A stretch of DNA of 9,140 nt from Candidatus Sumerlaeota bacterium (GTDB lineage: Bacteria > Sumerlaeota > Sumerlaeia > JADFCT01), in the NCBI GenBank assembly GCA_026398575.1, contig JAPLSP010000224.1:1-9140 (forward strand). Direction: 5' to 3'. This document shows, in pieces, positions 1 through 7,300 of this stretch. Every line of letters begins with the position of its first letter. The stretch's first letter is position 1. The position numbers and the translations under genes are program-made. The notes under the pieces are model-generated. The model was given only the letters and a program-made list of their open reading frames with translations, had not been told where the DNA came from and searched no databases.

Positions 1-269
1 CTATCCCGCAATTGCAGGAGTTCGCCGGGAACCAGGGCGCCTGCGCGGAGGCTGGCCTGAACCGTAAGCGAAGTCTCGCCGGGACCCATGGCGCTCGTGC
101 GGGGGGGGGCTTTAGCCGTCAGCGAAGTCTCGCCGGCCGGATACGCCGGCGCGGCTGCTGATAGAATCAAGATGGCCAGTCCGATGCGCGCCAGCCAGTC
201 TGTGCGCCGCCGCATTACTATGGGGATATTTGGAAGGTTATCCAGCATCAACGCGCGTTCCGTTCGCAT
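1..269 (-). CDS. Exported protein of unknown function, N-terminal part (runs off left edge)
   Basis: Reading leftward from an ATG at 269, the frame stays open to the window edge (about 89 codons, no stop), so only the N-terminus is present. In-frame ATGs also occur at 248 and 215. None has a strong ribosome binding site, so the start is uncertain. The shortest form begins with Met-Arg-Arg-Arg, followed by a hydrophobic stretch (IGLAILILSAAA) and a likely cleavage region around APAYPAG, which is a classic signal peptide. The mature start carries a short repeat: GETSLT appears twice, 18 codons apart, separated by a Pro/Ala-rich stretch encoded partly by nine consecutive C bases on the coding strand. 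I do not recognise the family. The gene follows mdh on the same strand after 58 to 112 bases, so it may be the last visible gene of that transcription unit. The signal peptide and the repeated codons argue for a real gene, but the fragment is short. Confidence 0.55.
   Translation of the reverse strand, partial: MRTERALMLDNLPNIPIVMRRRTDWLARIGLAILILSAAAPAYPAGETSLTAKAPPRTSAMGPGETSLTVQASLRAGALVPGELLQLRD
62..136. repeat. 21-base direct repeat pair, 54 bases apart
   Basis: The 21 bases at 62-82 recur at 116-136 with one mismatch (core AGCGAAGTCTCGCCGG). The 54-base offset is exactly 18 codons, so both copies are read in the same frame of the leftward exported-protein gene, each encoding GETSLT. 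This fits a small in-frame duplication within the coding sequence rather than a mobile repeat. Confidence 0.7.
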
Positions 270-327
270 GGTGTCATGACATGCCTTTATTTTCCCGGCG
301 CGCCCAGCGAGGCGCAACCCTTTTTTC

Positions 328-1284
<957 letters not shown>

Positions 1285-3216
1285 TTATTCCTTGGTTACA
1301 CGCATGATTTCTTCGATGGTCGTCAGCCCCCGCGAAACTTTGACCAGCCCTTCTTCCTTGAGGATTTTCATTCCTGCTTTGCGCGCGTGAGCGTATATCA
1401 CATTCAGCGACTCCGTCTCGATGACCTTGCGGATCGAGGCATCCAACCGCAGAATCTCGAACAATCCCATGCGGCCATAATAGCCGGTCTTTTTGCAGTA
1501 GGGACAGCCCACGCCTCTGCATAGCGCAAGGTCATCGGGCACATTCTTCACGTTCAAAGCGGCCAACTCATTCGGATCGGGGCGATACATCGTCTTGCAC
1601 TTGGGGCATATCAGGCGGGCCAGGCGCTGGGCCACCATACAGCTGAGCGCCCAGGCATAGCGTTGCGGGCTGATTCCCAATTGGTTCAAACGCGGGAAGA
1701 CGCCGATGACGCTGTTGGTATGCAGCGTGGTGAAGACCAAGTGCCCCGTGGCCGCCGATTCGCAGGCAATCGCCGCCGTCTCGCTGTCGCGAATCTCGCC
1801 GATCATAATGATGTCCGGGTCCTGGCGCAAAATCGAACGCAATCCCGTGGCGAACGTGAATTTTTGCGCCTCGTTGACCTGAATCTGGTTGATGCCTTTG
1901 ATTTCGTATTCGATCGGGTTCTCAATCGTGACGATGTTCTTGGCGCCCGTATTGAGCAGATTCAGCGCCACCATCAGCGTGGTCGTTTTTCCCGAGCTGG
2001 TGGGGCCGGTGATGACGATCAATCCGTGCGGCTCATAGATGGAGTCTTTAATACGCTTCAGGTTGACGCCCTCCAGGCCCAACTCCTCCAGTTTTTTCTG
2101 AATGGACCGCGCATCGAGGATACGCATCGTGATTTTTTCGCCGTATTTCAGCGGCACGGTGTTGACGCGGACGTCCAGATTCGTTCCATCCAGCGCCATG
2201 TCGAATTTGCCGTCCTGCGGCACGCGTTTTTCCGAGATGTCCAGCTCGCACAGGATTTTGACGTGGTTGACAAAGCTGTTCATGATCAACCGGGGAATTT
2301 CCAGCAGGTCATGCAAGACGCCGTCCACGCGCGCGCGCACAAGCCCGGACTGATCGCCCGGCTCCACGTGCAGGTCGCTCGCGCGGCGGCGGATGCCCAT
2401 GATCACAATCGAACGCAGCAGCTTATTGACCGCTTCACTCTCCAAAACGACTTCCGTATCTCCCCGATAGCGCCGCCGCGCCGCATCTTCGATGCGGCGC
2501 ATCAACTCCTTGACGTAGTCCTCCACCTCATAAACAGGCGTAATTTCATAGCCGCAGTGCGGACAGGCATAGAACTGCATCGTCTCATAATCTTCCAGGC
2601 GGTCAATCGGCTTGTTGCATTGAGGACAGCGCTGGCGTTTCTTCGGGTGAAGCAGGCTGGCAAGGCGGTTTCGCAGGTCTATCAACCACAGCTTCAAATA
2701 TTCAACCGAAAAGATGCCGAGCAGTCCCCTGAAGCGGTCGGCCAAGGGAGACGGCGGGCTGCCGGCTTCTCCTTTGATATTCGACATCGCGCGCCGGATG
2801 CGCTGCTGGCGCGAGAAAGAACTATAGAGCCGTCGCAGAATCACATAGCCGATGTAGATGCCAATGCAAACCAGAACCCACTTGATGACTGGGTTCTGAC
2901 TCGCCCATTCCCAGGCCTCGCTGGCGGCATCAGTTATTCCTGATATCATACCACTGCTTTTCGAGGAAGTCTTATACGTGACGCCGACCTTGTTCACCAT
3001 TTCTTTGAAAGAAAGAGGGCCGGACGTCGCGGGCGCAGCCGGTAGCGGCGCCGGCGCAGCGGGCGGCTGCGCAACGATGGGCGCCGATCCTGTCGTTTGG
3101 GCCGGACTAGGCAGCGCCAGCAGGACCAGACTCGCTAAAATAATCGCGTGTTGACAAAGGATGGAAGGCTTCCACTGTGGTGTTTGGGCAAATGTCATTC
3201 GCGGGAGAAAAGGCAT
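1285..3216 (-). CDS. gspE: GspE/PilB-family secretion or pilus assembly ATPase with N-terminal membrane anchor and zinc ribbon
   Basis: Hexameric motor ATPase of the type II secretion/type IV pilus family. Residue numbers are for the ATG at 3216 (643 aa), chosen because ACGGAG precedes it by about 10 bases. In-frame starts at 3243 (ATG) and 3258 (TTG) lack one. The core is complete: ASDLHVEP (279-286), Walker A GPTSSGKTTT (404-413), Asp box TIENPIEYE, Walker B with IMIGEIRD (Glu474), His box TGHLVFTTLHTN (His492, His499) and the C-terminal tetracysteine pair CPKC/CPYC (537-540, 571-574). The N-terminus is unusual. A signal-peptide-like hydrophobic segment (about 24-40) is followed by a Pro/Ala-rich linker, a second hydrophobic helix (about 111-127) ending in Arg-Arg, and a CX2C-X17-CX2C zinc ribbon (197-221). 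The usual GspE/MshEN-type N domain is not recognisable. GspE and PilB cannot be told apart here, because no other secretion or pilus gene is in the window. Confidence 0.93.
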   Translation of the reverse strand: MPFLPRMTFAQTPQWKPSILCQHAIILASLVLLALPSPAQTTGSAPIVAQPPAAPAPLPAAPATSGPLSFKEMVNKVGVTYKTSSKSSGMISGITDAASEAWEWASQNPVIKWVLVCIGIYIGYVILRRLYSSFSRQQRIRRAMSNIKGEAGSPPSPLADRFRGLLGIFSVEYLKLWLIDLRNRLASLLHPKKRQRCPQCNKPIDRLEDYETMQFYACPHCGYEITPVYEVEDYVKELMRRIEDAARRRYRGDTEVVLESEAVNKLLRSIVIMGIRRRASDLHVEPGDQSGLVRARVDGVLHDLLEIPRLIMNSFVNHVKILCELDISEKRVPQDGKFDMALDGTNLDVRVNTVPLKYGEKITMRILDARSIQKKLEELGLEGVNLKRIKDSIYEPHGLIVITGPTSSGKTTTLMVALNLLNTGAKNIVTIENPIEYEIKGINQIQVNEAQKFTFATGLRSILRQDPDIIMIGEIRDSETAAIACESAATGHLVFTTLHTNSVIGVFPRLNQLGISPQRYAWALSCMVAQRLARLICPKCKTMYRPDPNELAALNVKNVPDDLALCRGVGCPYCKKTGYYGRMGLFEILRLDASIRKVIETESLNVIYAHARKAGMKILKEEGLVKVSRGLTTIEEIMRVTKE

Positions 3217-3259
3217 GGAAGAGAGGCTCCGTAGGATTTCCATAGAAAATCCGTGCAAA

Positions 3260-3290
3260 ATAATAGCATGATGCTCCCGGCGGCATGCAA
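3260..3290 (-). promoter_or_regulatory. Candidate extended -10 promoter for the leftward ATPase-mdh unit
   Basis: On the minus strand, TTGCAT (3290-3285) is followed after 19 bases by TATTAT (3265-3260), with TG one base upstream of the -10 (extended -10). Transcription would start near 3253. That leaves about 37 bases of leader before the ATG at 3216 and makes the TTG at 3258 unlikely as the start. The 19-base spacer is longer than ideal, so the extended -10 carries most of the support. Confidence 0.4.
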
Positions 3291-3323
3291 CTCTTTTCCA
3301 TAGGGAAGCTCATTTAGCCCACG

Positions 3324-4044
3324 ATGCAAAAAAAGCGCTTCATTTCAGCGGCATTGGCGCGGTTCGATTGCGAAGCCGCAGCCGGATTTCACGCAGGGCG
3401 CGCCAATGCGCCTGAACGGCTGTTGATCGCCGGGATTGATGAAGCAGGCCGGGGGCCGCTGGCAGGGCCCGTTGTCGCGGCGGCCGTAGTCCTGCCCGAG
3501 GGAAGCGAGCCAATCGAGGGTGTGAACGATTCGAAAAAGCTGACGGAAAAACAGCGCGAAGCCTTGTTTGGCGAGATTCATCAGCGCGCCGTGGCGGTTG
3601 GGGTGGGCATTGTGGATGCCGAGACGATTGATCAGATTAATATTCTCGAAGCAACGCGGTTTGCCGCCTGCCAGGCGCTGAAATCGGTCCGCGCCAACGG
3701 CGTGACGCCGGATTTGCTCTTGTTGGATGCGCTCAAACTCAGCGGAGAAGCCACGGCGCAGCAATCCATTATCAAAGGCGACGCGCAGTCCAGGCTACGG
3801 TTGCGCCGGGCATGTGCGCGCGTTGAATGAGATCGGCCCTTCCACGCTGCACAGGCTGTCTTTCGCGGGCGTTTGTTTTTTTAGCTCCGTTTGCCGCCAA
3901 TCCCGGACGTATCAACGCCTGATGGAAGCATTTTCATCGGCATCGCCAACAGAAATCGCCTCCAAAATCGCGGCTTATGAAGGTTTTTTGCCCGCTTGCG
4001 AAATCCGGGAGCTCCGGCGGAATTATCAAAATCTTTTCGGATGA
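3324..4044 (+). pseudogene. rnhB: Ribonuclease HII, frameshifted with an internal deletion
   Basis: RNase HII removes ribonucleotides and RNA primers from RNA-DNA hybrids. The first frame (3324-3830) shows IAGIDEAGRGPLAGPVVAAAV (Asp39, Glu40), NDSKKL (68-73), the LLLLDALKL aspartate (Asp135) and IIKGDAQS (Asp153). The Asp135-Asp153 spacing of 18 matches the E. coli enzyme, so all four metal-binding carboxylates are encoded. After Ser156 (codon 3789-3791) the family should continue with SIAAASIxAKVTRD and then the YPGYGF..HKGYGT region. Instead the sequence jumps, in another frame from about 3790, to GYGCAGHVRALNEIGPS and TLHRLSFAGV, the family's C-terminal HRxSF motif. About 34 codons are missing and the frame is broken; the first frame stops at 3828-3830. 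The second frame continues to TGA at 4042-4044, adding about 55 residues beyond HRxSF. The ATG follows an in-frame TAG at 3315. AGGGAAG lies about 15 bases upstream, farther than ideal. A local assembly error is possible. Confidence 0.85.
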
Positions 4045-4090
4045 TTATTCCTCCAATATTTGTCATTCTTTGGCCAATTTTTATAAAATC

Positions 4091-4182
4091 ACCACAGAGA
4101 CACCGAGGCACAGAGAAATTCACAAAGAACATTTTCCAGGCATTTTTGGATGTATTTCTCGGTGTCTCTGTGCCTCTGTGGT
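4091..4182. repeat. 92-bp imperfect palindrome of 8-base units (REP/MITE-like)
   Basis: The left arm (4091-4119) and the reverse complement of the right arm (4154-4182) match at 25 of 29 positions, around a 34-base loop. Each arm consists of three tandem 8-base units of the form CAC(A/C)GAG(A/G). The left arm units are CACAGAGA, CACCGAGG and CACAGAGA at 4093-4116. The mismatches fall every four bases, as expected if the arms diverged by unit shuffling. Similar CACAGAG-rich palindromes are, to my knowledge, scattered in intergenic regions of unrelated environmental bacteria. It carries no transposase. Sited just after rnhB, the hairpin could also stop transcription, although it has no clear T-tract. 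Confidence 0.8.
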
Positions 4183-4187
4183 GAGCT

Positions 4188-4217
4188 CATCATTCTGTTT
4201 TCCATCATTCTATTTCC
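4188..4217. repeat. Tandem pair of 15-base repeats beside the palindrome
   Basis: CATCATTCTGTTTTC (4188-4202) is followed immediately by CATCATTCTATTTCC (4203-4217), identical at 13 of 15 positions. It begins five bases after the palindrome ends and probably belongs to the same intergenic repeat element. Read on the minus strand it would encode the repeated residues ENRMMENRMM, a sign of spurious translation of the repeat rather than a gene. Confidence 0.6.
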
Positions 4218-4255
4218 AAAAATTGCGCCGAAGATATCCCCGCCAAAATCAAAGC

Positions 4256-4285
4256 TTGGCATTATAGGCTTGGGGTCATTATAAT
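4256..4285 (+). promoter_or_regulatory. Sigma70-like promoter of the giant secreted-protein gene
   Basis: TTGGCA (4256-4261, five of six consensus bases) is followed after 18 bases by a perfect TATAAT (4280-4285). Transcription would start near 4292, giving a leader of about 78 bases before the ATG at 4370. It is the best promoter match seen in the window and points at the only downstream gene. Confidence 0.6.
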
Positions 4286-4355
4286 CCGTTCGATTTTTCG
4301 CAGTCATTTTGCCGTTAATGTCCTATGATATATCTGGGATTCTTTTTTTATTTTC

Positions 4356-4362
4356 AAAGGAG
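4356..4362 (+). promoter_or_regulatory. Ribosome binding site fixing the start at 4370
   Basis: AAAGGAG lies seven bases upstream of ATG 4370. It is a near-perfect Shine-Dalgarno sequence at optimal spacing and the strongest in the window, so this start is secure even though the encoded signal peptide has a long n-region. Confidence 0.85.
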
Positions 4363-4369
4363 ACGATTC

Positions 4370-7300
4370 ATGTCCCGGCTTCGCGATCTTTATGCAGTAC
4401 CATCAGGCGCCTTCGCCGATATTCTCAGACATGCCGGCGCGCTATTCGCAATCGTTCTGTCGCTCGTTATGCTGCTGGCTGCGGGCGCCGGCGCGGACGT
4501 CTTCATCACGGAAGTCGCCGATCCCAATAACGACGCGAATGCGCGGTTCGTCGAGTTGTATAATTCCGGGCCGGCGGCGGTGGATTTGAACGGGTGGAGA
4601 ATCCGCCGTTATTCCAATGGCGGCCTGACACCGACGAATATTCCGCTGGCGACCACCACCACGCTGCTCGCGCCGGGGACGTTTTTCATCGCCGCCAACA
4701 CAACGACCTTCAATAGTCTGTTTGCGCCCGTGACCGCTAATCTGATTGACCCCAATGTCAACGGCAACGGCAATGACTGGTATCACCTTTATAATGGCTC
4801 GACGCTGGTGGACGCATTCGGAACCATCGGCGACAGCGCGGCGATTTATGAAAACGGGCGCGCCGAGCGCAAGGCGGCCATCGCTTCGGCCCGGACCGTT
4901 TTCGACATCAACGACTGGAACATCAACAGTTTGCAGTTGGGCGCCGGCCCCCAGGACGCGCCCGGTGGATTCGATCCCGGCGCCTGGGTCGGCGCGGGTG
5001 GCCCGGCGCCTCTGGCCAATCCCAACGACGTCATCTTCAATGAGTTCTGGATCGGCGATGACGGCGCCACGGCTTATCCGAGCATCGGCGGCAGGGGAAT
5101 TCGCGGCAGTTGGGCAGAATTGCTGGTGGTCAACGGGCCTCAGGATTTGCGCGGCTGGACACTGACGGATAAAGACACGCCGGCGACAACCGCAGAAGGC
5201 TCTCTCACGTTCGCCAGCGCAGGACCGGCGGGCTTGGCGCTTTCGGCTCTGGCGCCCGGCTCGATATTGCTGTTGGTTTTCGATGGCGCCGCCAATCCCG
5301 CCATTTCCGAAAATTTCGATCCAACGCTGGGACCGATCATCCTGAAAGGCGGACCTGCGTCGAACGGCTTCGCTCTCACCATGACGGGCAGTTTCAATCT
5401 GGACGCTTTCAATGACAATCTGGTTCTGGTGGCCGGGCCGCTGACGACGGGAACGGCGGTGGATTTCATCTCGGAGTTTCAGACGCCGGACCCGGCATGG
5501 GAGATAACTTTCACGAATCCTTTCATCGGGCTTGGCAATAACAGCGGCGCCTATTTCAAGAATTCCGACAACTTCGGATACAACAACGACAACGGCCAGG
5601 ACACGGTAACCAGCCCGACGGGATGGGCCGTCGAAAGCGGCGGCAGTCATACCTCCTTGACTCCAGGACGCCTCAACCGCAACCAGGCGCCCCTGGGCTA
5701 TGCGCCCGCCGTTCTTCCCATGCGCGAGTCGTTCATTGACGTTCCGAACAGCGATCTGACTTCCGGCGGCGCATACATCATTGCGAATGCGCGCTGCTAT
5801 TCGAATCCCATCCAGGTTCTCAGCGGCTCGCTCAATCACCTGGGGCTGCGCGTGCCGCATGGCAATCGCATCCGGCTTCAGGGGTTCAACGGGCAGGACC
5901 TGCGGCGCAATTTCACGCCCGTGGGCGCCGGCGATCTTTTTGCATCGTTTGTGCTCCGGGTACCCACCGCCCCCACGGGCAATAACGGAACCGGCGCCGG
6001 GGCGCCTCTCTTCGCTTTCAACCGTCTGACGGTGGCCGACCAGCAGGTCGAGCAGGGCCGCATCCTGATTCGCAGAGGCTCGGCGTTCGGCGCCTATCAG
6101 CTGGGTGTGGCGCTCGATACGAACGATGAGGGCGTCGCCGATTGGACGGGCGACATTGCGCAAAACGCCGTCACGACGCGGTTCATCATCATCCGCTACG
6201 CCATCAATTCCGCCGGCGATTCCATCGCGCTGTATGTGGACCCAACGCCGGGCGGCGCTTTCATCGGAGCGGGAGCGATCGCGTCTGTTGTTCATCTGAA
6301 CAGCGGCAGCGAGGCGAACCTGGATTCCATCAGCGGCGAGACGCTCGACGGATTTATTCTCGAACAATCCAACAACGCCACCAACTGGACCGCCGAGATG
6401 GATGAAGTCCGGGTTGGCCGGAATTATCCGGAGGTCAATCCAGGATTGATACCCGACGAGCTGTTCATCTCCGAATACGTCGAGGGGAGCGGCGAGAACA
6501 AGGCTATCGAAATTTACAATGGCACAAATGCGCCTATAAATATGGCCGCAGGCGCTTATGAACTGTGGGAATTTCCCGACGGCGCCCCCGATCCGGGAGC
6601 GCGCAAACTAACGCTCAACGCCACGATCCCGAGCAAAGGCGTATATGTCATCGTTCGCGACAGCGTCAGCACGAGCCAAACCCTCAAAGACAAAGCCAAC
6701 CTGCTGACGGCCAGTCCGGTGATGTCTTTCGATGGCAATGACGTTGTGGCGCTGGTCAAGAACGGCGTCCTGATTGATGCGATCGGGAGAATCGGCGAAA
6801 ACCCGGGCGTGGAATGGGGAAGCGGCGCCGTCACGACGCTCGACCATACGCTGGTTCGCAAGCCGGCGATCAATGAGGGCGACTCGGATGGATACGACGC
6901 CTTCGATCCGTCGGCGCAATGGATCGGCTATCCGATGGACGATTTCACCCATCTCGGCGGGCACGTCTTTACGCTGCCCGACGAACCCGATATCCAACTT
7001 TCGGTTGCCTCGCTGAACTTTGAGACGATCAACCCGCTTTCGGCCAAAACGCTGACGCTGACAATCACCAACAACGGCCTCGCGACAAACCTCACCGTCT
7101 TCACGAGCACGACCATCACGGGACCGGACGCCGGCGATTTCAGCATCCTGGGACCCGCGCGTCCGTTCACGCTCTTGTATGGCGGCGGCGCCGCGCTGAT
7201 GGCCATCCGGTTCAATCCTGGCGCGGCGGAAAAGGTGTCTAACGCCGTTCTCGAAATTTGCAGCAACGATCCGGGCGATCCTGTGACGACCATTCCGCTG

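Larger units (their letters stand above)
4045..4369. other. Intergenic region with repeats and a promoter
   Basis: This 325-base stretch separates the broken rnhB from the giant secreted-protein gene. It is more AT-rich than its surroundings. It holds a 92-base palindrome, a 15-base direct repeat pair, a sigma70-like promoter, a T7 run at 4343-4349 and the ribosome binding site of the next gene. No convincing small gene was found: short open frames across the palindrome read through the repeat on both strands and look spurious. Confidence 0.7.

Noticed and set aside
297..326. Possible plus-strand terminator (GCGCC loop GGCGC followed by a T6 run)
   Set aside because: The stem is only five base pairs, the T run is five bases away, and no plus-strand gene ends there. 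Both flanking genes read leftward.
1663..2943. Plus-strand open frame of 426 codons opposite the ATPase gene
   Set aside because: It overlaps the catalytic core of a clearly real ATPase and has an Arg/Gln/Asp-rich composition typical of antisense frames.
3780..3830. Programmed ribosomal frameshift in rnhB
   Set aside because: No slippery heptamer is visible, and about 34 conserved codons are missing at the junction. A frameshift alone could not restore them.
4091..4217. CRISPR array or insertion sequence
   Set aside because: There are no regularly spaced identical repeats with unique spacers, and no transposase. The structure is a single palindrome with tandem 8-base units.
4089..4307. Short minus-strand coding frame across the palindrome
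   Set aside because: Its protein is mostly the translation of the repeats (ENRMMENRMM, HRDTEKY), a common spurious annotation.
4442..6367. Minus-strand open frame of 641 codons opposite the giant gene
   Set aside because: It is Arg- and Ala-rich with no recognisable domain. It lies opposite a plus-strand frame that has clear domains, a signal peptide and a ribosome binding site. It is a GC-driven antisense shadow.
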